Position numbers and translations under genes: made by a program. Below, in pieces: positions 9,478-19,120 of a stretch of 64,000 nt of DNA (the stretch's first letter is position 1; every line of letters begins with the position of its first letter). The notes under the pieces were generated by a model. It searched no databases and was not told the DNA's origin. It was given only the letters and a program-made list of their open reading frames with translations. Source of the DNA: Phyllobacterium phragmitis (GTDB taxonomy: Bacteria > Pseudomonadota > Alphaproteobacteria > Rhizobiales > Rhizobiaceae); contig NZ_PVBR01000027.1 in assembly GCF_002980495.1 (NCBI RefSeq), positions 1 to 64,000 of the forward strand. Direction: 5' to 3'.

Positions 9478-10556
9478 CAGGCGTTTTCGCCCATTTCGGT
9501 AAGCAGCGCCGCCTGATGATCGGAGATCAGCGCATCGACCAATTCGTCCAGATCCCCTTCCACGATCCGGTCGAGCTTGTAGAGCGTCAGGTTGATCCGG
9601 TGATCGGTGACGCGCCCTTGCGGAAAATTATAGGTGCGGATGCGCTCGGAACGATCGCCGGAACCGACCTGGCTGCGCCGCCGCGCCGAGCGCTCGCTGT
9701 CGGCCCGCTGCCGCTCCATGTCGTAAAGCCTGGCGCGCAGGATCTGCATGGCCCGGGCCCGATTCTGGTGCTGCGATTTTTCCGCCTGGACGACCATGGT
9801 GCCGGTCGGGATATGGGTGATGCGCACGGCCGAATCGGTGGTGTTGACGTGCTGCCCTCCCGATCCGGATGCCCGCATCGTATCGATGCGGATATCTTCA
9901 GGCCGGATGTCGATGTCGATATCTGCCGCCTCCGGCAGAACAGCAACGGTGGCCGCGGAGGTATGGATGCGTCCGCTCGCCTCGGTTTCCGGCACGCGCT
10001 GCACGCGGTGCACGCCCGATTCGAACTTCAGCTTTGAAAAGACGCCCCTGCCGGAAACCATGGCGATGATTTCCTTGTAGCCGCCGGCCTCGCCTTCGCT
10101 CGCCGAGACGACCTCCACACGCCAGCCCTTGAGGGAGGCATAGCGTTCATACATGCGAAAGAGATCGCCGGCAAAGAGTGCTGCTTCCGAGCCGCCGGTT
10201 CCAGCACGGATTTCGAGGATGGCATTCTTTTCATCGGCCTCGTCCTTCGGCAGGAGCAGGATCTGCACATCCTTCTCCATCTCCTCGATGCGCTCCTGCA
10301 CCTCGGGCAATTCGCTCGTGGCCAGCGACCGCATTTCGGCGTCGACTGACGAATCATCGCGCATGGCGACGAGATCGGCCGCCTCCTGGCGCGCAGCCAT
10401 CAGCGCGCGGATTTTGGCGACGACTTCTTCCAGATCGGAATATTCCGAAGCAAGCTTTACATAGGTGTCGGAATCCGGGTTCCCCGCCATCTGCGCCTCG
10501 ATCAACGAGAAGCGCTTCAGCAGTTGGTCCATCCGGTCCTGTGGCAATGCGATCAT
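9477..10556 (-). CDS. prfA: Peptide chain release factor 1
   Basis: RF1 recognises UAA and UAG stop codons and triggers peptide release on the ribosome. The 359 residues carry the anticodon-like PxT motif as PET (about residue 183, in [14 protein letters not shown]) and the catalytic GGQ (about 230, in GSGGQHVN). Both are essential and intact. The start at 10556 is the natural family start. prmC follows with a one-base overlap, and a dispersed palindromic element separates prfA from ptsP upstream, which suggests prfA-prmC is transcribed from its own promoter or by reading through the repeat. Confidence 0.98.
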   Translation of the reverse strand: MIALPQDRMDQLLKRFSLIEAQMAGNPDSDTYVKLASEYSDLEEVVAKIRALMAARQEAADLVAMRDDSSVDAEMRSLATSELPEVQERIEEMEKDVQILLLPKDEADEKNAILEIRAGTGGSEAALFAGDLFRMYERYASLKGWRVEVVSASEGEAGGYKEIIAMVSGRGVFSKLKFESGVHRVQRVPETEASGRIHTSAATVAVLPEAADIDIDIRPEDIRIDTMRASGSGGQHVNTTDSAVRITHIPTGTMVVQAEKSQHQNRARAMQILRARLYDMERQRADSERSARRRSQVGSGDRSERIRTYNFPQGRVTDHRINLTLYKLDRIVEGDLDELVDALISDHQAALLTEMGENA

Positions 10557-10572
10557 TCGGTAGATTTCCTAA

Positions 10573-10765
10573 AGCTTGTCAGAACTAACTTGAAACAGCT
10601 TCCACTCTGGCCGTCATTCTCGGGCTTGTCCCGAGAATCTACAACGGCACGATCTGTCAGAACGGAAATTGCTTTTCTTTTCCTTGTCGCAGATTCTCGG
10701 GACAAGCTCGAGAATGACGGCAGGAGAAGGTGCGTTGTCCTGCCAGCGTTCGATTAAGCCATAAC
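10573..10765. repeat. Second full copy of the ~190-bp palindromic element
   Basis: This block matches 2787-2990 along nearly its whole length. Its 31-base arms (10610-10640 and 10691-10721) differ from perfect pairing at one base. It fills the spacer between ptsP and prfA, which point the same way. Confidence 0.8.
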
Positions 10766-10769
10766 AACC

Positions 10770-13040
10770 CTAAAGCGGTATGCCGTTATCCTCGGCGAAG
10801 CCGCTCAAGACCTCGCGCAGCGAGTGGGAGCCGTTCGGCTTGTGCAGCGCCTCGAGGAGAAGCGCATTGAGCTTGGCCATGTCGAGCGCGCCAAGCATCG
10901 CCTTCACCGGGCCGATCGAGGCAGGCGACATCGATATCTGCCTGAATCCGAGCCCGATCAGCGTCATGGCGGTCAGCGGCTTGCCGGCCATCTCGCCGCA
11001 TAATGTCACCGGCGTATCGTTGCGTGTCCCTGCTTCGACGATCTGCCGGAGTACCCGCAGGAAAGGTGGCGACAGCTGATCGAAACGGTTGGAGATGATC
11101 GAATTGCCGCGGTCCACCGCCATGAGGAACTGGAACAGATCGTTCGACCCCACCGAGACGAAATCCACCACCGCCATCAGTTCGTCGAGCTGCCAGAGCA
11201 GCGACGGCACCTCGACCATGGCTCCCAGCCGCAGACGGGTCGGCAGGCTGTAGGCGAAGCGCGACAGATGCCGTACCTCGCGCTCGATGATCTCACGTGC
11301 GGCGCGAACTTCGCCGACCTCCGTCACCATCGGCAGCATCAGCCGCAATTCACGTCCGCCGGCGGCCTTCAAAAGCGCGCGCAACTGCGTGCGCAACAGG
11401 CCCGGACGATCAAGCGTCAGGCGGATGGCGCGCCAGCCCATCGCCGGATTTTCCTCGCGGCCGGAATTGCGAAAATAAGGCAGCACCTTGTCGCCGCCGA
11501 TATCGAGCGTGCGGAAGGTCACCGGGCGATCATCGGCGGCATCCAGTACCGAACGGTAGAGACGCTCCTGCTGTTCGGCGCGTGGAAAGGTCGAGGCAAT
11601 CATGAATTGCAGCTCGGTGCGGAAGAGGCCGATGCCGACAGCGCCCGATTCCACCAATTGCGGCAGGTCGACCAGAAGCCCGGCATTCATCAGCAGCGAG
11701 ATTTCGACCCCGTCCTTGGTAACCGAAGGCTCGTCGCGCAACTCACGGTAAAGCGCCTGCCGCCTTGCCCGGAAGCGTACCTTCTCCGCATAGGCGGTCT
11801 CGATATCCACCTGCGGACGCAGATGTACCTTGCCGTCGTCGCCGTCGACGATGGCCGCATCATTGTTCTCCGCCATGGAGACCACGCCCTTGACCTGGCC
11901 GACGACCGGAATGCCCATGGCCCGCGCGACGATGACCACATGGCTCGTCGGCGCGCCATCCTCGAGCACCACGCCGCGCAGCCGCTCGCGCGGATAATCG
12001 AGCAATTCGGCGGCGCCCATCGAGCGGGCGATGATGATCGCATCCTTGACGAGCGATTCGGCAACCGTCTTGACGTCGCGCCCCATCAATTGGCGCAGCA
12101 GCCGGTTGGCCAGATCGTCGAAATCGCTGAGCCGCTCGCGCATATAGGGATCGGTCAGGTGCATCATGCGGGCGCGGGTGTCGCTCTGCACCTTCTCCAC
12201 GGCCGCTTCCGCCGTCAGCCCGTTATGGATGGCTTCCTCGAGACGCCGCACCCAGCCGCGATCATGCGCGAACATGCGGTAGGCTTCGAGCACGGCGCGG
12301 TGCTCGCCCTCGGCCGCGACATCGCGGCGCGACAGCATGTCGTCAATGGAGATGCGCAGCGATCCGATCGCTTCCTGCAGCCGTTCCAGTTCGCGCTGCG
12401 AATCCTCATTGAACAGATTGGTGACGACGATGCGCGGCTCGTGCAGCACGACATGGCCAAGGCCGACGCCGTCATTGAACGAATTGCCGGAGAAACTCAT
12501 CGGTTTTCCAAGATCGAGTTCGACGCCAGGCCGCGTCAGCCTGGTGAGATCACCCGTAGCGACCATTTCGGCCAGAACCATGGCAGTGGTTTCGAGCGCC
12601 TCCAGTTCATCCTCGCGATAGGCCCGCTTGGTCCGGTTCTGCACGACGAGTACCCCGAGCGTGCGGCCTGCGCGCAGGATCGGCACGCCGAGAAAGGAAT
12701 TATAGACCTCTTCACCCGTCTCGGGCAGATAGGTGAATGCCGGATGCGTCTGCGCGTCGGTCAGGTTGAGCGGCCGTGCGCTCGCCGCGATGGTGCCGAC
12801 CAGACCCTGGCCGAGACGCAATTGCGCCAGATGCACCGCCTGCGGGTTGAGGCCTTCCGTGGCGTAGAGTTCGAGCACGCCGTCGGAACGCAACACGTAG
12901 AAGGAGCAGACTTCCGCGACCATGTTCTGCGCGATCTCTCGGACGATCCGGTCAAGCCGCTCCTGTGGCTCGAGCACCTCCGCCATCAATTCGCGGAGAC
13001 GTCTGAGCAGGACACGGGGGCCGGTGGTCAGCTCACGCAT
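10770..13040 (-). CDS. ptsP: Nitrogen-type phosphotransferase enzyme I (PtsP, EI-Ntr)
   Basis: EI-Ntr takes phosphate from phosphoenolpyruvate and passes it to the regulatory PTS-Ntr chain (NPr, then EIIA-Ntr) that senses nitrogen and potassium state. The 756 residues show an N-terminal GAF domain (about 20-165), the PEP-utiliser N domain, the swivelling phosphohistidine domain with APTSHVV (His about 367), and the C-terminal PEP-binding barrel. All expected parts are present, so it should be active. The ATG at 13040 lies about 10 bases after GGAGC. lysC lies upstream in the same direction, 240 bases away. The partner genes (ptsO, ptsN) are not in this window. Confidence 0.97.
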   Translation of the reverse strand: MRELTTGPRVLLRRLRELMAEVLEPQERLDRIVREIAQNMVAEVCSFYVLRSDGVLELYATEGLNPQAVHLAQLRLGQGLVGTIAASARPLNLTDAQTHPAFTYLPETGEEVYNSFLGVPILRAGRTLGVLVVQNRTKRAYREDELEALETTAMVLAEMVATGDLTRLTRPGVELDLGKPMSFSGNSFNDGVGLGHVVLHEPRIVVTNLFNEDSQRELERLQEAIGSLRISIDDMLSRRDVAAEGEHRAVLEAYRMFAHDRGWVRRLEEAIHNGLTAEAAVEKVQSDTRARMMHLTDPYMRERLSDFDDLANRLLRQLMGRDVKTVAESLVKDAIIIARSMGAAELLDYPRERLRGVVLEDGAPTSHVVIVARAMGIPVVGQVKGVVSMAENNDAAIVDGDDGKVHLRPQVDIETAYAEKVRFRARRQALYRELRDEPSVTKDGVEISLLMNAGLLVDLPQLVESGAVGIGLFRTELQFMIASTFPRAEQQERLYRSVLDAADDRPVTFRTLDIGGDKVLPYFRNSGREENPAMGWRAIRLTLDRPGLLRTQLRALLKAAGGRELRLMLPMVTEVGEVRAAREIIEREVRHLSRFAYSLPTRLRLGAMVEVPSLLWQLDELMAVVDFVSVGSNDLFQFLMAVDRGNSIISNRFDQLSPPFLRVLRQIVEAGTRNDTPVTLCGEMAGKPLTAMTLIGLGFRQISMSPASIGPVKAMLGALDMAKLNALLLEALHKPNGSHSLREVLSGFAEDNGIPL

Positions 13041-13097
13041 GGACAGTCGATTGCTCCTTCATGCCGCCGGCCCAGGATGGGATCGGACGATTCGCGC

Positions 13098-13203
13098 TAG
13101 AGCATGATCCCGAAAAGTTGCAGACTTCCAGGTAAGATCATGCGGCTAAAATAACACCTTAAAGCAGGATACCCGCTTCGACTTAATTGCATCCTGCTTT
13201 AGG
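13098..13203. repeat. Two adjacent dispersed hairpin elements between lysC and ptsP
   Basis: The first (13100-13147) starts GAGCATGATCCCGAAAAG, a motif familiar from Rhizobiales intergenic repeats, and closes with GATCATGC. The second (13161-13201) has perfect 10-base arms, AAAGCAGGAT and ATCCTGCTTT. Neither is followed by a T-run, so neither looks like a classical terminator. Confidence 0.7.
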
Positions 13204-13279
13204 GCCGGAACAACCTCCGGCTTATTCTTTGTGAGCATTTTTAATGCGTGCGTCTAGGGTATAAAACCCTATGCGGGCA

Positions 13280-14533
13280 TTAATGTTTATCCAGCCCGTA
13301 TACCGAGTGGAGCGTGCGCACGGCCAGTTCGGCATATGGCCCGTCGATCAGGATCGAAATCTTGATTTCCGACGTGGTGATGGCGCGGATGTTGATGCCC
13401 TTTTCAGCCAATGCCATGAAGGCGGTGGCGGCGACGCCCGCATGGCTGCGCATGCCGATGCCGATAACCGAAACCTTGACCAGGCCCGCTTCCGACTGGA
13501 TCGCATCGAAGCCGACTTCGACCTTCGCCTTTTCAAGAACGGCGACCGCCTTGTCGAGGTCGCCGGTCGGCACGGTGAAGGTCATGTCCGTCTTCGAGCC
13601 GTCCTCGGAGATGTTCTGCACGATCATGTCGACATTGATGTGCGTTTCGGCGAGCGGCCCGAAGATCGCCGCCGACACGCCGGGCCTGTCGGCCACGCGC
13701 CTCAGCGATATCTGCGCTTCGTCCTTCGCATAGGCGATACCGGTGACGACCTGCTGTTCCACGATTTCTTCCTCGTCGCAAATGAGCGTTCCGGGCGGGT
13801 TGATCGGATCACCCATGCCCGGCGCATCGGGGTCTTCGAAACTGGAGCGTACGAAGGTACGCACCTTGTGTACCATGGCAAGCTCGACGGAGCGAACCTG
13901 CAGCACCTTGGCGCCGAGCGAGGCCATCTCCAGCATTTCCTCGAAGGAAATCTTGGCAAGACGCCGCGCTTTCGGCTCGACGCGCGGATCGGTGGTGTAG
14001 ACGCCATCGACATCGGTATAGATATCGCACCTGTCTGCTCTCACTGCCGCCGCGATCGCCACCGCGCTGGTGTCCGAGCCGCCGCGCCCCAGCGTCGCGA
14101 TGCGGTTGTCCGGCCCCAGTCCCTGAAAGCCGGCGATGACCGCCACCTGGCCTTCGCCGAAGCGCTCAACCAGGAACGAACCGTCGATCTCGATGATACG
14201 CGCCGCGCCATGCGCATTGTCGGTACGGATCGGGACCTGCCAGCCCTGCCAGGAGCGGGCATGGATGCCCATCGATTGCAGCGTGATCGCCAGAAGCCCC
14301 GCGGTCACCTGCTCGCCGGACGCCACGACGGCATCATATTCGCGCGCGTCGTGCATCGGCGACGCGGCGCGCGTCCAGGTGACGAGTTCATTGGTCTTTC
14401 CGGCCATCGCCGAGACGACGACGGCGACCTCGTGGCCTGCCTCGACCTCGCGTTTGACGTGACGCGCCACATTCCGGATGCGGTCGATATCGGCCACCGA
14501 AGTGCCGCCGAATTTCATCACGATGCGCGCCAT
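13280..14533 (-). CDS. lysC: Aspartate kinase
   Basis: This enzyme phosphorylates aspartate, the first committed step to lysine, threonine, methionine and diaminopimelate. The 417 residues include the kinase signature KFGGTSVAD (7-15), the catalytic domain to about 245, and two C-terminal ACT domains (about 265-335 and 345-410) that usually bind the feedback inhibitors lysine and threonine. The frame extends upstream to 14629, but the family start is the ATG at 14533; upstream codons do not resemble the family. It is divergent from ubiG. asd and lysA of the same pathway are elsewhere in the window, so the pathway genes are scattered. Confidence 0.97.
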   Translation of the reverse strand: MARIVMKFGGTSVADIDRIRNVARHVKREVEAGHEVAVVVSAMAGKTNELVTWTRAASPMHDAREYDAVVASGEQVTAGLLAITLQSMGIHARSWQGWQVPIRTDNAHGAARIIEIDGSFLVERFGEGQVAVIAGFQGLGPDNRIATLGRGGSDTSAVAIAAAVRADRCDIYTDVDGVYTTDPRVEPKARRLAKISFEEMLEMASLGAKVLQVRSVELAMVHKVRTFVRSSFEDPDAPGMGDPINPPGTLICDEEEIVEQQVVTGIAYAKDEAQISLRRVADRPGVSAAIFGPLAETHINVDMIVQNISEDGSKTDMTFTVPTGDLDKAVAVLEKAKVEVGFDAIQSEAGLVKVSVIGIGMRSHAGVAATAFMALAEKGINIRAITTSEIKISILIDGPYAELAVRTLHSVYGLDKH

Positions 14534-14710
14534 TATAGGATTTGTCCCGAGAGGCTTGAGAATTGCTACCAATCTCTGCCGGATTACCCAGCAGAGGAAC
14601 CGCGCGTCACATAGCCAAAATGCGGACAAACCGCAAGCAGACGCGATGATTTGCGACTTGACTTTACTGCTGACGCGGTCGACTCCAGGAGCGACAGGAA
14701 GGAAACCGCC

Positions 14711-15454
14711 ATGGCCGAGACCGCCCGCACCACCATCGATTCCGCCGAGGTCGAACGTTTTTCACGCATCGCCGCCGAATGGTGGAACCCGCAAGGCAAG
14801 TTCCGGCCGCTGCACAAATTCAACCCGACCCGCCTCACCTACATCAAGCAAGAGATCTGCGCCGCATTCGGGCGCGATCCGCTTGCTCCCCGCCCGCTCA
14901 TAGGTCTGCGCCTGCTCGATATAGGCTGCGGCGGTGGCCTTCTCTGCGAGCCTATGGCGCGGCTGGGCGCAACCGTGATCGGCGCCGACGCCTCGCAGAC
15001 CAATATCGAGGTGGCCAAAATCCATGCCGCGACAAGCGGCCTCGATATCGACTACCGCGCCACCACGGCGGAAGCGCTGGCCGAGGCGGGCGAGATGTTC
15101 GATGTCGTCCTCAACATGGAAGTGGTCGAGCATGTCGCCGATGTCGATCTCTTCATCTCCGCCTGCGGCGCGATGGTCAAACCCGGCGGCCTGATGTTCG
15201 TCGCCACGATCAACCGCACGCTGAAAGCGCTGGGCCTCGCCATCATCGGCGCGGAATATCTCCTGCGCTGGCTACCGCGCGGCACCCATCAATATGAAAA
15301 GCTGGTGCGTCCGGAAGAGCTGGAAAAGGCCCTCCAGACCGCCGGACTGAAGATCACCGACCGGCAAGGCGTCACCTATAATCCGCTGACCGACAGCTGG
15401 AGCCGCTCGCGCGACATGGATGTCAATTATATGGTGCTGGCGAGGAAAGAGTGA
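14711..15454 (+). CDS. ubiG: Ubiquinone biosynthesis O-methyltransferase UbiG
   Basis: UbiG performs both O-methylations of the ubiquinone ring on the membrane face of the cytoplasm. The protein has 247 residues. It shows the UbiG-type N-terminus ([17 protein letters not shown]) and the SAM-binding DIGCGGG (about 68-74). The C-terminal segment [13 protein letters not shown] lies where UbiG contacts the membrane. The ATG at 14711 has AGGAAGGAA upstream. The stop codon TGA lies inside the first unit of a GTGAATG tandem repeat, so repeat length changes would not alter the protein. Confidence 0.96.
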   Translation: MAETARTTIDSAEVERFSRIAAEWWNPQGKFRPLHKFNPTRLTYIKQEICAAFGRDPLAPRPLIGLRLLDIGCGGGLLCEPMARLGATVIGADASQTNIEVAKIHAATSGLDIDYRATTAEALAEAGEMFDVVLNMEVVEHVADVDLFISACGAMVKPGGLMFVATINRTLKALGLAIIGAEYLLRWLPRGTHQYEKLVRPEELEKALQTAGLKITDRQGVTYNPLTDSWSRSRDMDVNYMVLARKE

Positions 15455-15513
15455 ATGGTGAATGGTGAATGGTGAATGGTGAATGGTGAATGGTGAATGG
15501 TGAATGGTGAATG
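15451..15513. repeat. Tandem 7-bp microsatellite (GTGAATG)x9
   Basis: Nine exact head-to-tail copies of GTGAATG begin at the last codon of ubiG. Two inverted copies (CATTCAC) lie at 15570-15583, before the stop of the convergent DUF1178 gene. The same unit frames the convergent spacer at 2746-3010. Copy number probably varies between strains by slippage, but that needs comparison of strains. Confidence 0.95.
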
Positions 15514-15589
15514 GAAGAAAATCACCAACGCCGTGCACGGCAATAGTTGTTTACTATTCACTATTTAACCATTCACCATTCACTCTCTT

Positions 15590-16015
15590 TCAATTCCGAT
15601 CCTCGGGAAACACCGGTAACGGCATGATCTCGACGCCCTCGTCGACCAGCGCCGTCACCTCCTCGCGTGTCGCCTCGCCATAGATGCCGCGCGGATCGGT
15701 TTCGCCGAAATGAATCTTGCGCGCTTCCTCTGCGAATTTGTCGCCGACAAAATCAGCACCCTCGCGCACCTTCCGGCTCAACTCGCGCATTTGCTCGATG
15801 AGCGCGCGCTGCGCCTCGCCCATGCCGACGGCGATCTTCTCGTTAGCCCGCGACGTCGAAACGGAAGGCGCCATCAGGGCCTTCTCGACCTTCAGTGAAC
15901 CGCAGACCGGACAGGAAACGAGCTTGCGCGCCGCCTGGGCGTCGAAATCCTCGTTGTTGCGGAACCAGCCTTCGAATTCGTGTTCCTGATCGCAAAGAAG
16001 CGTGAAATGAATCAT
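15590..16015 (-). CDS. DUF1178 family protein, probable zinc ribbon
   Basis: This 141-residue protein of unknown role is conserved in alpha- and betaproteobacteria. It opens MIHFTLLC and has Cys8 plus a CPVC knuckle (Cys35, Cys38), suggesting one bound zinc. The middle is helical and charged, and the C-terminus is acidic (GVEIMPLP). Its ATG overlaps the stop of the upstream nitrilase gene by four bases (ATGA, 16012-16015), so the two are translationally coupled. The neighbouring nitrilase and glutaredoxin are small redox or repair functions; a joint role is only a guess. Confidence 0.9.
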   Translation of the reverse strand: MIHFTLLCDQEHEFEGWFRNNEDFDAQAARKLVSCPVCGSLKVEKALMAPSVSTSRANEKIAVGMGEAQRALIEQMRELSRKVREGADFVGDKFAEEARKIHFGETDPRGIYGEATREEVTALVDEGVEIMPLPVFPEDRN

Positions 16016-16884
16016 GACGCCGCAATGCTCTCTTTCTTCTTTTCCACCTGCGCCTCAGCGATGCGGAGGCCGAAGGCACGCGCATTTTTCAGATTGGGCA
16101 CCTTGCGCCGTGCCGCAGCACTTTGGGCAATATCGATATCGGCGACGATCACCGCCGGCTCGTCATGGTCGGCCTCGGCCAGGATCTCGCCCCATGGCGA
16201 AACGATCAGCGAATGGCCATAGGTCTCGCGTCCGTCCTCATGCAGCCCGCCTTGCGCGGCGGAGATGACGAACGCGCCGTTCTCGATGGCGCGGGCGCGC
16301 TGCAGGACATGCCAATGCGCCTCGCCGGTCTGCCGGGTGAAGGCCGCCGGCGCCGTCAGGATCGAAGCGCCCGCTTCCACCTGCGCCCGGAAGAGCTGCG
16401 GAAAACGGATATCGTAGCAGATCGCCAGCCCCATCCGTCCGAAAGGCAGATCGGCAAGCACCGTATCGACGCCCGCCGCATAGACCGCCGATTCACGCCA
16501 GCTCTCGCCATTGTCGAGATCGACGTCGAACATGTGGATCTTGTCGTAGCTGGTGATCTTCTTTCCATCCGGGCCGAACAGGAAAGCCCGGTTGGCGATC
16601 CGGCCGTCGTCGGCCGCGATCGCCGTCGAGCCGATATGCAGATAGATGCCGTGGCGCGCCGAAAGCTGCGACGCCGCCTTGACGACGAGATCGTTCTCCT
16701 CGTCGCGCAACACGGCGGCAAGCCCCTCGCGGCTGCGCTGCACGGCACCCGTCATCTCGGGCGTCTGCACGTAATGCGCGCCCTGTGCCGCGGCATCGCC
16801 GACAAGGCGGTCGAGTGTCGCTACATTGCCTTGCGGATCGATGCCCGAACGCATCTGGATGGCGGCAGCGCGGAAAGTGCTCAT
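16012..16884 (-). CDS. Carbon-nitrogen hydrolase (Nit-type amidase)
   Basis: This is a cytoplasmic nitrilase-superfamily amidase of 290 residues with the full catalytic triad: Glu43 (TPEMT), Lys115 (YDKIHMFD) and Cys156 (ICYDIRFP). Motifs and length fit the Nit1/Nit2 branch, whose members hydrolyse deaminated glutathione or omega-amides. That would be metabolite repair, and a glutaredoxin gene lies directly upstream. The start at 16884 is 12 bases after the grxC stop, so the order grxC-nit-DUF1178 looks like one operon. The exact substrate is inferred. Confidence 0.92.
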   Translation of the reverse strand: MSTFRAAAIQMRSGIDPQGNVATLDRLVGDAAAQGAHYVQTPEMTGAVQRSREGLAAVLRDEENDLVVKAASQLSARHGIYLHIGSTAIAADDGRIANRAFLFGPDGKKITSYDKIHMFDVDLDNGESWRESAVYAAGVDTVLADLPFGRMGLAICYDIRFPQLFRAQVEAGASILTAPAAFTRQTGEAHWHVLQRARAIENGAFVISAAQGGLHEDGRETYGHSLIVSPWGEILAEADHDEPAVIVADIDIAQSAAARRKVPNLKNARAFGLRIAEAQVEKKKESIAAS

Positions 16885-16896
16885 GCTTTCAATCCT

Positions 16897-17163
16897 TTAA
16901 ACAAGTTCGCCCGTGATCAGGAGATTACCGAGACGGCCCTCGCGCTCCAGCGCATGAAGCTCGTCGCAGCCGCCCACATGCACGTCGCCGACGAAGATCT
17001 GCGGAAACGTCATTCGTCCCGACCGCTGTATCATCTCCTGGCGGAATTCAGGCGACACGGTCGCGTCATGTTCGGTATAGGCCACGCCCTTTTTCTCGAG
17101 CAGGCGCTTGGCCGCCGTGCAGAAACCGCACATCTGGCGCGTATAGATCGTCACATCAACCAT
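16897..17163 (-). CDS. grxC: Glutaredoxin 3
   Basis: This is a small glutathione-dependent thiol reductase (88 residues) of the cytoplasm. The dithiol active site is CGFC (Cys12, Cys15), with the glutathione-binding TFPQIF cis-proline segment and the GGCDEL motif downstream. The open frame extends upstream to 17319, but the ATG at 17163 has a GGAGAG eight bases before it and gives the normal family length. It is followed closely by the nitrilase and DUF1178 genes. Confidence 0.95.
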   Translation of the reverse strand: MVDVTIYTRQMCGFCTAAKRLLEKKGVAYTEHDATVSPEFRQEMIQRSGRMTFPQIFVGDVHVGGCDELHALEREGRLGNLLITGELV

Positions 17164-17266
17164 GAAACTCTCCAACTTCCGACAGTCTATATAAGCGCCG
17201 GAAGTCTTTGCCGAAAGCCCCCCGGCTAACAAGTTCGGGCGAAGATCGCCCCTCTCCATATCGCGC

Positions 17267-18025
17267 CTACATATCGGGCAGAACCCGGCTGAAGGTGAGG
17301 ATATCGACGGAAGCGGCATGGGCGCGCAACAGCGCCCGCGTCGCCGCCTTCACCGTAGCGCCTGTGGTATAGACGTCGTCGATCAGCAATATGTTCCGGC
17401 CGCTGATCTTGATTGCCTCGGCTTGCGGAACGCGAAAGGCCCCGCTCACATTGCGCTGCCGCTCGGTGGTGGCAAGGCCGACCTGCTGGCGCGTGCGCTT
17501 GACGCGCAACAACGCCTCCGGTTCGAACGGCTTGTCCGTCTGGCGGGCAACTGCACGGGCAAGCTCCGCCGCCTGGTTGAAGCGCCGCGCCCAGAAGCGG
17601 AAAGCGTGGAGCGGTACGGGCACGATGACATCGCAATCCGCGATCAGTTCGCCGCCGGCACGCACCATCCATCTTGCCATCCACGGCGCCAGATTGGTCT
17701 GATCGTGATATTTAAGCCCGACGACCATGCGGCGCGGCACGCCGTCATGAACAACTGCCGCCCGCACCCGCTGGAAGGGCGGCGGATCGGCGATGGCCTC
17801 CGCCGACAGGAAATTCTCGCCGAGATCATGCGCGAACGGCGTCCCCATCACCGCGCAATAGGGACGATCGATGAAGCGCAGCCGCGACCAGCATGTACCG
17901 CACACCGTTCCCGGATCAGACACTTCGCGGCCGCAGCCGGAACATTGCGGCGGAAACAGCAGCCCCGCCACCTGCTCCGCCAAAAACCCGGCAATCCCGC
18001 GCGGGGCCTTCCCCGGGCCGTTCAT
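17267..18025 (-). CDS. ComF family protein (phosphoribosyltransferase fold)
   Basis: The 252-residue protein has an N-terminal double-CxxC zinc finger (Cys28, Cys31, Cys42, Cys45) and a C-terminal phosphoribosyltransferase fold with the PRPP loop DDVYTTGAT (about 215-223). ComF in naturally competent bacteria helps handle incoming single-stranded DNA; in other bacteria the role is unclear. The ATG at 18025 is the first in frame. It lies 103 bases upstream of grxC in the same direction and diverges from a methyltransferase gene. Confidence 0.9.
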   Translation of the reverse strand: MNGPGKAPRGIAGFLAEQVAGLLFPPQCSGCGREVSDPGTVCGTCWSRLRFIDRPYCAVMGTPFAHDLGENFLSAEAIADPPPFQRVRAAVVHDGVPRRMVVGLKYHDQTNLAPWMARWMVRAGGELIADCDVIVPVPLHAFRFWARRFNQAAELARAVARQTDKPFEPEALLRVKRTRQQVGLATTERQRNVSGAFRVPQAEAIKISGRNILLIDDVYTTGATVKAATRALLRAHAASVDILTFSRVLPDM

Positions 18026-18038
18026 TGCCCTTCACCCC

Positions 18039-18065
18039 CATCATGCCCATCATGCCCATCATGCA
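18039..18065. repeat. Three copies of a 9-bp unit between comF and a methyltransferase
   Basis: CATCATGCC is repeated three times head to tail, with one change in the last copy. It lies in the shared upstream region of two divergent genes, so a change in copy number could alter promoter spacing. Confidence 0.8.
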
Positions 18066-18167
18066 TTGCAATCGCCCCCGTTCGGACGCATTTAGTGCTC
18101 GTCACGCACGCAAATGCGTGCACGCATCATGCCGGAATGCACGGACAAGGGAAAGACAGGCAATCGC

Positions 18168-19070
18168 ATGCAGGAAAACGCTCTGTTCGACCGCAAGCTG
18201 ATCCAGCTTCACCGCAGGCGCGCCCTGGCGAAATTCGCCCCCGGCACGGATTTCCTGCTGGCGCGCGCGGCGGACGATCTCGAAGACCGCCTTGCCCCCG
18301 TCGAACGCCGCTTTCCCATCGCTGTCGATCTGGGCGGCCATACGGGACTTGGCGCGCAAGCCATCGCGCGGTCCGGCAAGGCCGACGAGATCATCCGCAT
18401 CGAACAGGATCGAGCCTTTCTGCGCGGACCCTTCCCCGCCATCGTCGCCGATGACGAAGCGCTGCCGCTTGGGGCCGCCAGCGCCGATCTGATCGTTTCG
18501 CTCCTGTCCCTGCAACTGACCAACGACACACCAGGCGCATTTTTCCAGATCCGCCATGCGCTAAAGCCGGACGGGCTTTTCCTTGGTGCGATGGCCGGCG
18601 GCGGCACGCTCGGCGAACTGCGTGAAAGCCTGCTTGCAGCGGAAGTGGAGCAGGCCGGCGGTGCATCGCCCCGCGTCGCGCCGTTCGCCGATGTGCGCGA
18701 TGTAGGTAGCCTTTTGCAGCGGGCGGGCTTCGCCCTTCCCGTCACCGATGTCGAAAGCTTCACGGTCCGCTACGATAACATGTTCGCGCTGATCGCCGAT
18801 TTGCGCGCCATGGGCATGCAGAACAGCCTTCTCGGGCGGTCGCGCAAGCCGGTATCGCAGCGCTTCTTCCTGCGCGCCGCCGATATCTATGCCGAACGGT
18901 TCAGCGATCCGGATGGACGCATCCGCGCCACCTTCTCCATCGTCTGGATGTCCGGCTGGGCGCCGCATGCTTCACAGCAGAAGCCCCTGAAGCCCGGCTC
19001 AGCCAAAGCATCGCTGGCCGCGGCTCTCGAAGAGGCGGAAAAATCGGAAAAGCCCGACGAAAACACCTGA
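18168..19070 (+). CDS. SAM-dependent methyltransferase (BioC/NDUFAF5-like)
   Basis: This is a class I methyltransferase-fold protein of 300 residues. It begins FDRKLIQLHRRRA, typical of alphaproteobacterial relatives of the mitochondrial complex I assembly factor NDUFAF5. A DLGGHTG glycine loop (about 68-74) would bind SAM. The frame is open from 18114; the ATG at 18168 is preferred because alignment to the family begins there. An assembly role in respiratory complex I is inferred from the family. A BioC role is less likely as no biotin gene is near. Confidence 0.85.
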   Translation: MQENALFDRKLIQLHRRRALAKFAPGTDFLLARAADDLEDRLAPVERRFPIAVDLGGHTGLGAQAIARSGKADEIIRIEQDRAFLRGPFPAIVADDEALPLGAASADLIVSLLSLQLTNDTPGAFFQIRHALKPDGLFLGAMAGGGTLGELRESLLAAEVEQAGGASPRVAPFADVRDVGSLLQRAGFALPVTDVESFTVRYDNMFALIADLRAMGMQNSLLGRSRKPVSQRFFLRAADIYAERFSDPDGRIRATFSIVWMSGWAPHASQQKPLKPGSAKASLAAALEEAEKSEKPDENT

Positions 19071-19120
19071 ATCAGGCTTGGTTTTCTTCGAGTTATGGGA
19101 AGAAAACGGCGTCCTGTTTC

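Noticed and set aside
11268-13100. 610-codon plus-strand frame over ptsP
   Set aside because: Shadow of ptsP, whose minus-strand protein is complete and family-like.
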